Assembly (NCBI RefSeq): GCF_048270095.1
Contig: NZ_JBLWTL010000001.1
Coordinates: 310,001-374,000 of the forward strand
Reading direction: 5' to 3'
From: Maricaulis sp048270095
GTDB lineage: Bacteria > Pseudomonadota > Alphaproteobacteria > Caulobacterales > Maricaulaceae
DNA: 64,000 nt
Positions 1 through 8,808 of the stretch are shown one piece after another. Every line of letters begins with the position of its first letter. Positions within the stretch are counted from its first letter, which is position 1. The notes beneath the pieces are model-generated. The model ran no database searches, had not been told where the DNA came from, and worked only from the letters and a program-made list of their open reading frames with translations. The position numbers and the translations under genes were made by a program.

Positions 1-1029
1 GGCGTCACTATCTTCCAGCGCGACATCGATCAGCACCAGCTTGCTCTCGCGGTGCTCTGGTTGCAGCGCCGCCAGAGCCTTGAGCCGGTCGAGGCGTTTC
101 GCCTTCGTGTCGGACTTGCGCAGATCGCGATAGGCGCGGGCGATCGCAGGGTGTGGCGACAGGGTCCAGCTGGCTTCGAGCACGTCGGACGCTTTCTTGT
201 ATTTGCGCGCCCCATTCAGCAGGCGTGAGGCGAGGCTGGCTGCGGGTGCGAAACCCGGCGCAGCCCGGCAGGCCGCTTCGGCGAGGTCGCGGGCATGATC
301 GGAATCGCTGGTTTCGCTGGCCAGGGCCGAGGCTGTCAGCAATACGGCGCGGCGGCGTTTGGAAATGTCCGGGGCGATATGTTTGCGCCGGTCGCCCTCG
401 CCGAGCGTTTCCACGGCGGCATCCCAGCGACCCTGGGCGACTTGTGCCTCGAACAGGGCATCGAAGGCCCAGCGGGCGCCCTTGGCCTTGTCAAAGGCGT
501 CCGCGGCATGTTCGGCGGTGGCTTCCAGGTCGCCGCGATCATGCGCCAGCTGGGTCAGGCCACGGCGGGCCACGACGCGGGTGCGCGGATCCTCGAGCAG
601 GGCCTCATACTGGGTTTCGGCGCGCTCGGGGTGACCGGCGGCCTCGGCGGCGCGGGCGGCGAGCAGGCGCGACAGGGCGGGACGGTCGAGCAGGGCATCG
701 GCGCGCGCGGCCTGGCGCACAGCCGCTTCGCCATCGCCGGCGGCGGAGGCAATCAGGGCGCGCTCGAGCGCATCATAGCCCTGTTCGCGGCGGCGGCGCG
801 ACAGGAAGGTCTTCACCTTGTCCGGGGAGGTCCACAACATGTAGATCCCCCACCACAACACCAGCATCAGAAAGGAGAACAGGATCAACGCCCCGGCGGC
901 GACGACGAAGGGCATCTCCATCTGCGTCCCGAGGAATTCAAAACTGGCATGGCCGGGATTGAGCGCCAGGAAAGCACCCAGCGCGGTCGTCAGGATAACA
1001 ATGATGACGACAATAATCAGACGGATCAT
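1..1029 (-). CDS. HemY-like inner-membrane protein, 5' part (runs off the window)
   Basis: The reading frame starts at ATG 1029 and stays open to base 1, giving 343 residues with no stop, so the C-terminus lies outside the window. Two hydrophobic helices (about residues 3-23 and 38-62) are followed by an Arg-rich turn and alanine-rich helical repeats of TPR type. This is the layout of HemY-N proteins (COG3898), membrane proteins of unclear role linked to late haem synthesis; it is not the flavoprotein oxidase also called HemY. The start codon overlaps the stop of the upstream mitofilin-like gene by four bases, suggesting translational coupling in a hemC-hemD-mic60-hemY operon. Confidence 0.85.
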   Translation of the reverse strand, partial: MIRLIIVVIIVILTTALGAFLALNPGHASFEFLGTQMEMPFVVAAGALILFSFLMLVLWWGIYMLWTSPDKVKTFLSRRRREQGYDALERALIASAAGDGEAAVRQAARADALLDRPALSRLLAARAAEAAGHPERAETQYEALLEDPRTRVVARRGLTQLAHDRGDLEATAEHAADAFDKAKGARWAFDALFEAQVAQGRWDAAVETLGEGDRRKHIAPDISKRRRAVLLTASALASETSDSDHARDLAEAACRAAPGFAPAASLASRLLNGARKYKKASDVLEASWTLSPHPAIARAYRDLRKSDTKAKRLDRLKALAALQPEHRESKLVLIDVALEDSDA

Positions 1030-2345
1030 GACGGATCCTCTCCCTGGGCCGCAGCCGCTTCGGTCAGGGCCTGGCGCAGTGAGATCAGCCGGCGGTCGAG
1101 ATCGAGGCGGGCCTGGGCACCGATCAGCCAGTCCTGCGCTGCCGGCAATGAGGTCGCATCCAGCCGTTCGGTCAGCGCGACGGCGCCGTCCAGATCGCGC
1201 AGGGCGAGACGGTTTTCCGCCAGCGCCGTGATCGCCATCGCGCCGGTATCGGCGCTGCCCGGATTGGCCTGGCGCACTTCGATCAGGCCGAAGAATATCC
1301 GTCCCGGCCCGGCCGCGTCACGAATGGCATCGCCTGGATAGTCAGTGGTGAGGTCGTCCAGGGTTGGCACGCCGGCGCGGGCATAGCTGGCCATGGCCGC
1401 GAGATCGGCATTGCCGCGCCAGAGCTGGGCCAGGGCCGCGCGTTCAGCCTCGAAACCCTCATGGGTGCCGGCAATGTCGCGCAGGGCGCTGAGCGCCAGG
1501 GCGCGCGCCGCCAGCTGGCGCGAGGCCTGGCCGGTATCGGATGATGGCCGGGTCGCGGCGCTGTCCGCTGCGGCATCGGCTGCCGCGCGGGCTGTTTCCG
1601 CCAGGGCGCGGGTTTCGTTCAGCCCGCTCTCAAGCTGTTCGATCCGGGCAGCGAGAATGGCGGTTTGTGGATCGGTGACGGGTTCGGCAGGGCTGGCGGC
1701 AGCGTCTTGCGCGGATTCCAGTGCGGCGAGGCGATCGGAGAGGTTTTGCAGCAGGAGCGGATCGACAGTGCCCTGATCGGCCGAAGCTTCGCTCGCCTGT
1801 TGCAGCAGCAGGCCGAGATCGGCCAGATCGCGTTCGGCGGTCTCGAGGCGGGCGTTGATCGCGTCCAGCGCCGCTATATCGGGCGCGTTCGTATCATCCG
1901 TTGGCGCGGCGCTTTCCAGCGTCATCAGCCGTGCCTCGATGGCGGTCAGGTCCGGACCCGCCTGCGCCGGCGCGCCTTCGAGGGCGTCGAGCCGCGAATT
2001 GACCGCAGTGACAGCTTGCCCCAGGGCCGTTTCCAGTGACTGCGCCGGGCTCGGCTCAGCCGCCATCGCGGCCAGACGGCTTTCCAGCGTGGTGATCGAT
2101 TGCGTCAGGGCTGCCCGTTCGCTGGCAGCGCCTGTATCGCTGGTGCTGGTGGCGGGCCAATAGCGCGCGCCGGCAAAGCCGAGGCCGCCGCCTGCCAGGG
2201 TGGCGATCAGGAAGAGCACGGCCACGGTGGCACCGCCGACGCCCTTGCGTCCGGAGCGTTCGCCCTCCGGGTCGGGCAGGTCGCGGGCGGGTTCGAACTC
2301 GGCATCAACCGGTTCGGGATCGGGGTTTTGCTTGGGATCGGCCAT
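1026..2345 (-). CDS. Mitofilin/Mic60-like inner-membrane protein
   Basis: The 439-residue product has an acidic, proline-rich N-terminus, one transmembrane helix at about residues 38-60, and a long Ala/Glu/Leu-rich region (about 75-260) likely to form coiled coil. A compact helical C-terminal part follows, where the mitofilin signature lies in this family (COG4223). Alphaproteobacterial Mic60 relatives shape intracytoplasmic membranes and are typically encoded between hemD and hemY, as here. The gene is 33 bases after hemD and overlaps hemY by four bases. The family call rests on topology and gene order; sequence identity in the C-terminal domain was not measured. Confidence 0.82.
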   Translation of the reverse strand: MADPKQNPDPEPVDAEFEPARDLPDPEGERSGRKGVGGATVAVLFLIATLAGGGLGFAGARYWPATSTSDTGAASERAALTQSITTLESRLAAMAAEPSPAQSLETALGQAVTAVNSRLDALEGAPAQAGPDLTAIEARLMTLESAAPTDDTNAPDIAALDAINARLETAERDLADLGLLLQQASEASADQGTVDPLLLQNLSDRLAALESAQDAAASPAEPVTDPQTAILAARIEQLESGLNETRALAETARAAADAAADSAATRPSSDTGQASRQLAARALALSALRDIAGTHEGFEAERAALAQLWRGNADLAAMASYARAGVPTLDDLTTDYPGDAIRDAAGPGRIFFGLIEVRQANPGSADTGAMAITALAENRLALRDLDGAVALTERLDATSLPAAQDWLIGAQARLDLDRRLISLRQALTEAAAAQGEDPS

Positions 2346-2378
2346 CTCAATACGCGATTCAGCTAGGTTTCTCGCACC

Positions 2379-3116
2379 TTATGATGCGTCGCCGAGCGGC
2401 GCCAGTTCCATGGGATGAACCAGCAGGTCGAGCAGGGCGTCCTCGCTCGGATGTGCCGCTGCGACCAGCGCAGCGAAGCCGGCATTTTCCAGTGGCTTCA
2501 AGGCATTGGCGCTGATGCCATAGGCGGTCACCGATTTCAGCCAGGCCTGCAATCCGAATTTTCGCACCAGGTCGAGGAAGGTCTTGGCGCCGCGTGCCGA
2601 ATGGATCAGGACCGCGACGGGCGCGCCGCACAGGATCGCTGCGATGGCATCCTCGCGCAGGGCGTCGACGGCCACAGCGCCATAACCGATCACGTCGCGC
2701 ACCTGATAACCGTCGGCCTTCAGCTCACCGGCCAGATCACCGGCGACATGGATGCCGCGGACATGCACCAGGCTACCGTTTTGCGGCTTGACCTTGCGTT
2801 TGATCAGCGCCGCCAGATCATGCACATCGCCATTGGCCGACACGACTTTTCGAAATCCGGCCTTGCGCGCATCGGCGGCCGTGCTGTCGCCGACTGTGTA
2901 GACCGGCAGGTCGCGCTCCGGGCGTCTCGGGCCCCAGGCACGCACACCATTGCCGCTGGTGAAAATCAAGGCCTGGACCTCGGTCAGGTCAACCTCGATC
3001 CGGGCGCGAAAATTAATGTCGAGTACGGGCGCAATAATCGGGTCAATACCGCGAGCCCGCAGCTCTGTGGCGGTGCGTTTGGCACCTGGCCAGCCGCGTG
3101 TGACCAATACCGTCAT
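2379..3116 (-). CDS. hemD: Uroporphyrinogen-III synthase
   Basis: HemD closes and inverts ring D of hydroxymethylbilane to give uroporphyrinogen III. The ATG at 3116 was chosen because the protein then opens with MTVLVTRGWPGA, the first strand of the HemD fold, and because ATG overlaps the hemC stop as ATGA. An in-frame extension up to 3245 exists but has no HemD-like sequence. At 245 residues the length fits the family, and FTSGNGVRAW (about 50-60) matches the conserved ligand-proximal segment. HemD is poorly conserved, so the operon position behind hemC is strong supporting evidence. Confidence 0.92.
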   Translation of the reverse strand: MTVLVTRGWPGAKRTATELRARGIDPIIAPVLDINFRARIEVDLTEVQALIFTSGNGVRAWGPRRPERDLPVYTVGDSTAADARKAGFRKVVSANGDVHDLAALIKRKVKPQNGSLVHVRGIHVAGDLAGELKADGYQVRDVIGYGAVAVDALREDAIAAILCGAPVAVLIHSARGAKTFLDLVRKFGLQAWLKSVTAYGISANALKPLENAGFAALVAAAHPSEDALLDLLVHPMELAPLGDAS

Positions 3117-4078
3117 GCGTTGACAAGCGCGGCGGCGAGTTGATCGCCGGCCGCGTCCCTGACCGCCTGACCCAGGGATTGCCCGGCGGCGATGGCGCTG
3201 GTTCTGGTGGCTGTTTTCATATCGAATCGCATCTGTTCCCGCCAACGGACCTGGCCATCAGGAGTCAAAACTTCGCCGGTGAAGTCCATTGATTCGATAT
3301 GCACATGCGCCGCGATCGGGGTGCGGCAGGATCCGTCAAGCCTTGCCAGGAAGGCGCGCTCGGCCAGGGTGGAGAGTTCGGTTTCGCGGTGGTTGAGCGG
3401 CATTAACAGTTCGCGGGCGCGGTCATCATCGCTGCGAATCGCCACGCCGACCGCACCCTGGGCTGCGGCGGGGAGCATTTCAGACAGGGCCAGCGGTTCG
3501 GCTTCCGCTTCCTTGCGGCCAAGCCGGTTGAGGCCGGCGCGGGCGAGGAATGTGGCATAGATTTCACCGGAGGCGAGCCGGCCCAGCCGGGTGTCGACAT
3601 TGCCGCGCAGCACCACCACCGAAAGGTCGGGCCGCTGATACAGCGCCTGGGCCTGGCGGCGCAGGCTGGCTGTGCCGATCACCACACCCTGCGGCAGATC
3701 CGCGAGCCGGGTTTCGCCGCCGCGGGCCAGCAGCATGTCGCGGGCATCTTCACGCTCGAGAATCGCTCCAAGTTCAATCCCTTCGGGCAATTCGGTCTGG
3801 ACATCCTTCATCGAGTGAACGGCGAAAGCGGCGCTGCGCTCCAGCAGGGCCTCGTCGATTTCCTTGGTGAACAGGCCTTTGCCGCCGGCCTCGATCAGGG
3901 CGCGGTCCTGGATCTGGTCACCGGTACTCAGCAGGCCGAGGATCGGGAAGACGGTCTCGCGCATTTCGTCCTCGACACCGTGCAGCCGGGCCAGTCGCGC
4001 CTGGACGTCGCGGGCCTGGACAAGAGCGAGGGGGGAGCGCCGGGTGGCGATGGGCATGGGTTTGGACGGTAGCGGCAC
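3113..4078 (-). CDS. hemC: Porphobilinogen deaminase (hydroxymethylbilane synthase)
   Basis: The enzyme polymerises four porphobilinogen units into hydroxymethylbilane. Near the start is IATRRSPLALVQA, then FTKEIDEALL, SMKDVQTELP and GTASLRRQAQ. The cofactor-binding cysteine sits in LDGSCRTPIAAH (Cys251). The predicted 321 residues fit the family. GTG at 4078 gives a short leader before the first strand; ATG at 4057 would begin almost directly in it and cannot be excluded. The gene is divergent from tsaD across a 36-base gap and overlaps hemD by four bases. Confidence 0.96.
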   Translation of the reverse strand: MPLPSKPMPIATRRSPLALVQARDVQARLARLHGVEDEMRETVFPILGLLSTGDQIQDRALIEAGGKGLFTKEIDEALLERSAAFAVHSMKDVQTELPEGIELGAILEREDARDMLLARGGETRLADLPQGVVIGTASLRRQAQALYQRPDLSVVVLRGNVDTRLGRLASGEIYATFLARAGLNRLGRKEAEAEPLALSEMLPAAAQGAVGVAIRSDDDRARELLMPLNHRETELSTLAERAFLARLDGSCRTPIAAHVHIESMDFTGEVLTPDGQVRWREQMRFDMKTATRTSAIAAGQSLGQAVRDAAGDQLAAALVNA

Positions 4079-4114
4079 GTTGCGGGATCCCGGCAGTGAG
4101 GTTATCGAACAGAC

Positions 4115-5248
4115 ATGGACTTAGCCCCGCCATCCCCCATAGCGCAAGACGGCACACTGACCGTGCTCGGGCTTGAATCGAGCTGTGACGAGACGGCCGC
4201 CGCCGTACTGCGCCGATCGGCCACAGGCGAGATCACGGTGTTGTCCGACCTTATCCTCGGTCAGACCGAAGCCCATGCGCCATTTGGCGGTGTGGTGCCG
4301 GAGATCGCCGCGCGGGCGCATGCGGAAGCCATGTCAGGGCTGGCCGGGCAGGCCTTGCAGGAAGCGGGGCTGACTCTGGCCGAGATTGACGGCATTGCCG
4401 CGACCTCAGGACCGGGACTTATCGGCGGGGTGATGGCGGCCCTGATGACGGCGAAGGGACTGGCGCTGGGATCGGGCAAGCCGTTGATTGCAGTCAATCA
4501 TCTTGAAGGGCATGCGCTGTCGCCGCGTTTGAGCGAGAATCTCGACTTCCCCTATCTGCTCCTGCTCGTCTCTGGCGGGCATACGCAATTGATTTGTGTA
4601 GAAGATTTCGGGGTTTACCGGCGTCTGGGATCGACCCTGGATGATGCCGCCGGCGAGGCGTTTGACAAGACCGCGAAGGTGATGGGACTGGGTTTTCCCG
4701 GGGGGCCGGCGCTGGAACGCTGTGCCGCCGCGGGCAATGCGAAACGCTTTGACCTGCCCAACCCGCTAAAGGGCCGCCCCGGTTGCGATTTTTCCTTCGC
4801 CGGGCTGAAAACCGCGGCGCGTCAGATCTGGGACGGGTTCGACAATCCGGGCGATCAGGACCGCGCCGACCTTGCTGCATCAGTACAAACGGCGATTGCC
4901 CATACCCTTGCCACAAGGTCACGGCGGGCCATGCGCGAGTTTGCTGCCAGCCTGCCGCAGACTACCGCTCCATTACCCTTTGTCGTCGCCGGCGGGGTCG
5001 CGGCCAATCAGACGGTGCGAAAAATGCTCGAAACGGCAGCGCGCGAGGAAGGCTTCCGCCTGATCGCACCGCCGATGCGCTGGTGCACCGACAATGCGGC
5101 GATGATTGCGCTGGCCGGGCTGGAACATTTGCTCCGGGGCGAAATTGACGGCCTCGATGCCCCGGCGCGGGCGCGCTGGCCTTTGGACGCGGTCTCGGCC
5201 AGATTGGACCCGGTGATCGGTTCGGGACGAAAAGGACCCAAGGCGTGA
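4115..5248 (+). CDS. tsaD: tRNA N6-threonylcarbamoyladenosine transferase TsaD
   Basis: TsaD transfers the threonylcarbamoyl group to A37 of ANN-reading tRNAs, acting with TsaB, TsaC and TsaE. The 377-residue protein has GLESSCDETAAAV near the start, the iron-binding HLEGH histidines (His129 and His133), SGGHTQL, and a Kae1/ASKHA phosphate-binding segment around FVVAGGVAANQ. The N-terminal extension before GLESSC is about 18 residues. Its partner tsaE is in the same window at 42.2 kb, not adjacent. The stop overlaps the GTG start of gpsA, suggesting co-translation. Confidence 0.97.
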   Translation: MDLAPPSPIAQDGTLTVLGLESSCDETAAAVLRRSATGEITVLSDLILGQTEAHAPFGGVVPEIAARAHAEAMSGLAGQALQEAGLTLAEIDGIAATSGPGLIGGVMAALMTAKGLALGSGKPLIAVNHLEGHALSPRLSENLDFPYLLLLVSGGHTQLICVEDFGVYRRLGSTLDDAAGEAFDKTAKVMGLGFPGGPALERCAAAGNAKRFDLPNPLKGRPGCDFSFAGLKTAARQIWDGFDNPGDQDRADLAASVQTAIAHTLATRSRRAMREFAASLPQTTAPLPFVVAGGVAANQTVRKMLETAAREEGFRLIAPPMRWCTDNAAMIALAGLEHLLRGEIDGLDAPARARWPLDAVSARLDPVIGSGRKGPKA

Positions 5249-6246
5249 CAGATTTTCAAACCATCGGGGTAATCGGGGCCGGGGCCTGGGGCACGGCGCT
5301 GGCACAGACGGCGGCGAAGGCCGGTCGTGACGTATTGATCTGGTCCTTCGAGCAGGACGTTGCCGATGTGATCAACAACACGCACGAGAACAGCATCTTC
5401 CTGCCCGGTGTGGCGCTGGAGCCGAATATCGCGGCCGTCACGGCGATGGCCGATCTCGATGTCTGCGATGCCGTTCTGGCGGTCGCCCCGGCGCAGCATT
5501 TGCGCGGCACGCTGGAGACATTCGCCCCCTTCGCCCGGCGCGGCCTGCCGATCATCCTGTGTGCCAAGGGGATTGAGCAATCGAGCCTGTCAATGATGAC
5601 CCAGGTGCTGAGCGAAACCATTCCCTCGGCCATCCCGGCCGTGCTCTCGGGCCCGAGCTTTGCCATCGACACCGCCCAGGGCCTGCCAACGGCGGTGACC
5701 CTGGCCTGCAAGGATGAGGCGATCGGCACCGCCCTGATCGAGGCGCTCGGCACGCCGCGCTTCCGGCCCTATCTGGCGACCGATCTGATCGGCGCGGAAA
5801 TCGGCGGCGCGGTGAAGAATGTGCTGGCGATCGGCTGCGGCATTGTCGAGGGACGCGGGCTGGGCAAATCGGCCCATGCGGCGCTGATCGCGCGCGGCTT
5901 TGCCGAGATGACCCGGCTGGCCCTGGCGCTGGGCGCCAAGCGCGAAACCCTGGCGGGCCTGTGCGGGCTGGGCGATCTGGTTCTGACCTGTTCCTCGCCG
6001 CAATCGCGCAATATGTCCTGCGGCCTGGCGCTGGGGCGCGGGGTGCATCTGGACGATATTCTCGGCAGTCGCCGCTCGGTCACCGAAGGCGTGGCCAGCG
6101 CGCCGGCGGTCGTTGCGCTGGCGAAACGACACGGCGTCGAGATGCCGATCTGTGAAGCCGTGGACGATATCCTCGCCGGCCGCACCAGCGTTGAAGGCGC
6201 CATCGAAGCCCTGCTCGCCCGCCCCTTCACGCTGGAATCCGCCTGA
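5245..6246 (+). CDS. gpsA: NAD(P)H-dependent glycerol-3-phosphate dehydrogenase
   Basis: GpsA reduces dihydroxyacetone phosphate to sn-glycerol 3-phosphate, the backbone for phospholipids. The N-terminal Rossmann motif is GAGAWGTALA (residues 11-20). LSGPSFA and the GGAVKNVLAIGCGI segment carrying the catalytic lysine (near residue 190) are present, as is GLGDLVLTC in the C-terminal domain. The 333 residues are a normal length. The start is a GTG overlapping the tsaD stop (GTGA). The next gene starts at the last base of the gpsA stop codon, so the four plus-strand genes look like one operon. Confidence 0.97.
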   Translation: MTDFQTIGVIGAGAWGTALAQTAAKAGRDVLIWSFEQDVADVINNTHENSIFLPGVALEPNIAAVTAMADLDVCDAVLAVAPAQHLRGTLETFAPFARRGLPIILCAKGIEQSSLSMMTQVLSETIPSAIPAVLSGPSFAIDTAQGLPTAVTLACKDEAIGTALIEALGTPRFRPYLATDLIGAEIGGAVKNVLAIGCGIVEGRGLGKSAHAALIARGFAEMTRLALALGAKRETLAGLCGLGDLVLTCSSPQSRNMSCGLALGRGVHLDDILGSRRSVTEGVASAPAVVALAKRHGVEMPICEAVDDILAGRTSVEGAIEALLARPFTLESA

Positions 6247-6542
6247 TGCTCTTCATGGTCCACGCCACCGACAAGCCCGGCGCGCTCGATATCCGCATGG
6301 CCAACCGTCCGGCCCATCTCGACTGGCTCACGGCGGCCGGCCCCGCCATCAAGGCCGCCGGCCCCTGGCTCGGCAGTGACGACAAGCCGGCCGGCTCGCT
6401 CCTGATCGTGGAGATGGAGAGCGGCGCCGCGCTCGATGCCTGGCTGGCGCAAGACCCCTATGCCCTCGCCGGCCTGTTCCAATCGGTCGAGGCCGCACCC
6501 TACAAATGGGTGTTCAACCCGCCTGCCGATCTGGCGCCATGA
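6246..6542 (+). CDS. YciI-family protein
   Basis: This 98-residue protein belongs to the YciI / dimeric ferredoxin-like alpha+beta barrel family. It opens with MLFMVHATDKPGAL, has the RPAHLDWL segment with the conserved histidine, and ends with the strand AAPYKWVFNPP. The family's reaction is mostly unknown; some members act as hydrolases or dehydrochlorinases. Start and stop codons of gpsA and this gene overlap as TGATG, and its stop overlaps the next start as ATGA. Alphaproteobacteria often carry it directly after gpsA, which points to a conserved but undefined metabolic link. Confidence 0.9.
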   Translation: MLFMVHATDKPGALDIRMANRPAHLDWLTAAGPAIKAAGPWLGSDDKPAGSLLIVEMESGAALDAWLAQDPYALAGLFQSVEAAPYKWVFNPPADLAP

Positions 6543-6874
6543 GCAGCCTGCCTAAGTCCGGAACCGTGCTCGGCCGTCTCGAGGATCTGCCCGACCCCGG
6601 TGCCCGCGCCTCGAGCTGGAATGATGGCGCCGTCATCCTGGTCCGCCGCGGCCAGACCATCACCGCCTTCCTCAACACCTGCCCCCACGCCCAACGCCCG
6701 CTCAACCTGCCCGGTGGCAAGGTAATGCTGCACGAGGGCGCCTTCATCGTCTGCCCGGTGCACGGCGCGAGCTTTGCGGCGACGGACGGGATGTGTGTGG
6801 GGGGACCGGCGGCGGGTTATGGGCTGACGGGAGTTGAGGTTGAGGTTGTGGGGCCGGAGATCCGGGTGGTGTAA
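6539..6874 (+). CDS. Rieske [2Fe-2S] domain protein
   Basis: A stand-alone Rieske ferredoxin-like protein of 111 residues. Both ligand pairs are intact: Cys48-Pro-His50 in NTCPHAQRPLN and Cys72/His75 in CPVHGASF. There is no signal peptide or membrane helix, so it is likely cytoplasmic and resembles the small subunit of NirD-type or dioxygenase ferredoxin components. ATG 6539 was preferred over an upstream in-frame ATG at 6506 because it overlaps the YciI stop as ATGA. It is the last gene of the tsaD operon; its electron partner is not visible nearby. Confidence 0.92.
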   Translation: MSSLPKSGTVLGRLEDLPDPGARASSWNDGAVILVRRGQTITAFLNTCPHAQRPLNLPGGKVMLHEGAFIVCPVHGASFAATDGMCVGGPAAGYGLTGVEVEVVGPEIRVV

Positions 6875-6918
6875 CGATGGCGCGACAGTTCAGAGATTGT
6901 CTTGGTGTCGCGGCCCGA

Positions 6919-6938
6919 AAGCCGGGGCTTTCCGGCTT
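6919..6938 (+). terminator. Hairpin after the tsaD operon
   Basis: A 7-bp perfect stem (AAGCCGG / CCGGCTT) with a 6-base loop lies 45 bases after the Rieske gene. No clear T-run follows, so termination by this hairpin alone is uncertain. The rest of 6875-7108 shows no gene; base composition becomes AT-richer toward 7100, marking the edge of the accessory island. Confidence 0.4.
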
Positions 6939-7108
6939 CTGCGGCAAAACGGGTGTGATGTTTCGTTCTACTGCAGCCACTTGCGATAGGGTCATTTTGG
7001 ATTTTAGCGCCCCTCATGGGTGTGAGCTTTGAAAATGCGCTTTGAAACACGCTATGCGGTGTACCATAAAGCAAATACCCGAGCGATTTTACCGAAGCAG
7101 GATTTCCC

Positions 7109-7675
7109 TTGAACGAAGAGCAACTGGTCCAGGCTGCTGCATCAAGCATTAGGGCGCGTATGCGTGACTCTGGCTCATTTTCAATTGTCCGCGAATTCCG
7201 CTTTCTCCGCGGTCGGTGCCGCGCAGATGCGATTGTTCTCTGCGATCGCTCAGTTATCGCAATTGAAGTGAAGACAGAGTTTGACAGTCTCAGGAAACTT
7301 GAGGATCAAACGAAATATTATTCCGCGCACTTCGACAAGTTGGTGCTTTGTATATCTGAAAAGCATGAGAAGAAATTAGAATTAATGAATTTGCCAGATA
7401 ATTGCGATGTATTGATTCAATACAAAAGCAACCGGTTAAAATTGCGTCGGCGCGGTAAAATGGTGAGAAGCTCTGATGCATATAAGTATGCACCACTTTT
7501 AAATGACGAGCAAATAGCCAGTCTATTATCAAGGGTGCATAATGTATCGCGGCGCTATTCAGAAGAGAACACGATCGAGTTGTTGAAAAACACCAACTCA
7601 AATTCAATTATTGAAGAAATTAAAAAGCGTATCGAAAATGTCCGGCTGTTGCGTCAACGCGCACATCAGGATTAG
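7109..7675 (+). CDS. Sce7726-like PD-(D/E)XK nuclease-fold protein
   Basis: A 188-residue protein in AT-rich DNA unlike the surrounding genes. It contains a restriction-endonuclease-like core: RCRADAIVL (Asp40), IAIEVKTE (Glu53 and Lys55) and a following Gln67 in LEDQTKYY, the arrangement of the PD-(D/E)XK active site. Length and the opening MNEEQLVQAA resemble the sce7726 family, whose function is unknown. The start is a TTG at 7109 with AGGA about 7 bases upstream. It converges on the beta-family gene and overlaps its 3' end by four bases. Nuclease activity is inferred; the family assignment is from memory of the motif pattern. Confidence 0.72.
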   Translation: MNEEQLVQAAASSIRARMRDSGSFSIVREFRFLRGRCRADAIVLCDRSVIAIEVKTEFDSLRKLEDQTKYYSAHFDKLVLCISEKHEKKLELMNLPDNCDVLIQYKSNRLKLRRRGKMVRSSDAYKYAPLLNDEQIASLLSRVHNVSRRYSEENTIELLKNTNSNSIIEEIKKRIENVRLLRQRAHQD

Positions 7676-8808
7676 AATTCTTGCCAAGGTTCATCTCCAG
7701 TGTTCCCACCCGGCAATCCGTAGTGCGCCTGAGTGAAGAGATGAATGTTGATCCTCGCAGCGGTTGCGTACGCGGGCGAGCCGATTGCGCCTTGTCCTGC
7801 GGCCGTGTCTTGGATCATCTGGGTTCCCCAAACCTTGGGGGCCGTTCCCCAGTGCTCGCTTTTCATGGCCCTTCTCGAGGCCTGCCTATAGGCCGTTGCC
7901 CGTGCGACCTTCCGCTCACTAATGCCTACGTCCACTTCGTTTCCAGTGACCGGGTCAACTGCGACCGCGGGGCGTTCCCGGAAAAAGTACCAAGCGTTTT
8001 CTACGGGCAAATCAATTCTGGGCAGCGGAGCGCCGCCGCCAGAGGCTTGGCGTTTTGCACGGGCACTGCCCCGGTCACCATACACAAGTCTTGTGTCGTT
8101 GCCCGGAATGGCGAGTTTTGAAAACAAGGTTCGTTCAAATATCGTCTGGTGGCGACGTCCCTCAAACGAGTCTGGAAACGTCGTTGCAGAGATCACAATC
8201 AAAGATATTGGGCCGAGTGAGAGAACAAGCTTTGTTGCCGAAAAAGCCAGCATTGATTCTTGGTCCCAACCAATGGCCTGTTGGCCAAAATCAATAATCA
8301 CCCCCAGCTGGTCACCATCAAATATTTGTGCGGCGGCCTTGATCGCGGCAATTTGGCGGGCCTGGCGGCCGCTGCCACCCTGCGGGCTGAACCGGAGAAA
8401 TGTGAATACCTTTGCCGCAGAGAAAGCTTCGATTTGCCGTTGGACTTGATCCGAATCCGAGCCAGCCAGAACGCACGGTATGAAGCCGTTTTCCAGGGTG
8501 AATTTTATCCAGGCCTCATATCCGTTAGCTTCGTTAAACAGCTCCCTGAGCTCGCCCAATATCGGCCGTTCGCCCGTAGATTTCGCGAGGGAGAAATTTT
8601 CGTCAAAGTCAATGATTATATTGCTGCATTTTAGGTCTACTATGACGTTTAGAGCGGATTGTAGATACTGCGCAGTCGTCCATGGTCGTAGCAAAATATG
8701 CGGCGCGATCATGTTCTTGCTGGTCTGGGGAAGTTCGCGCAAGCCTCGCATCTCTGCGGGGCGCAGCGTTAGTGTGGGTACATATTTTACGTCCACGGGA
8801 AAGGGCAT
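7672..8808 (-). CDS. Beta-family protein (PF14350-like)
   Basis: A 378-residue soluble protein opening with KYVPTLTLRPAEMRGL, which resembles the start of beta-family proteins, named after a phage T4 protein. It has alternating strands and helices (IIIDFDEN, FIPCVLAGSD, LGVIIDFGQQ, LVLSLGPISLIVISA), consistent with a TIM-barrel-like fold. A C-terminal segment has WYFFRERPAVAVD and HWGTAPKVWGTQMI. Biochemical function is not established. The start directly abuts the stop of the ImmA gene with no gap, so the two are surely co-transcribed. The family is often found in defence-type islands, which fits the neighbours here. Confidence 0.72.
   Translation of the reverse strand: MPFPVDVKYVPTLTLRPAEMRGLRELPQTSKNMIAPHILLRPWTTAQYLQSALNVIVDLKCSNIIIDFDENFSLAKSTGERPILGELRELFNEANGYEAWIKFTLENGFIPCVLAGSDSDQVQRQIEAFSAAKVFTFLRFSPQGGSGRQARQIAAIKAAAQIFDGDQLGVIIDFGQQAIGWDQESMLAFSATKLVLSLGPISLIVISATTFPDSFEGRRHQTIFERTLFSKLAIPGNDTRLVYGDRGSARAKRQASGGGAPLPRIDLPVENAWYFFRERPAVAVDPVTGNEVDVGISERKVARATAYRQASRRAMKSEHWGTAPKVWGTQMIQDTAAGQGAIGSPAYATAARINIHLFTQAHYGLPGGNTGDEPWQEF

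Noticed and set aside
153..1341. Two plus-strand frames of 269 and 348 codons
   Set aside because: Arginine- or glycine-rich shadows of the HemY- and Mic60-like genes on the minus strand; no family features.
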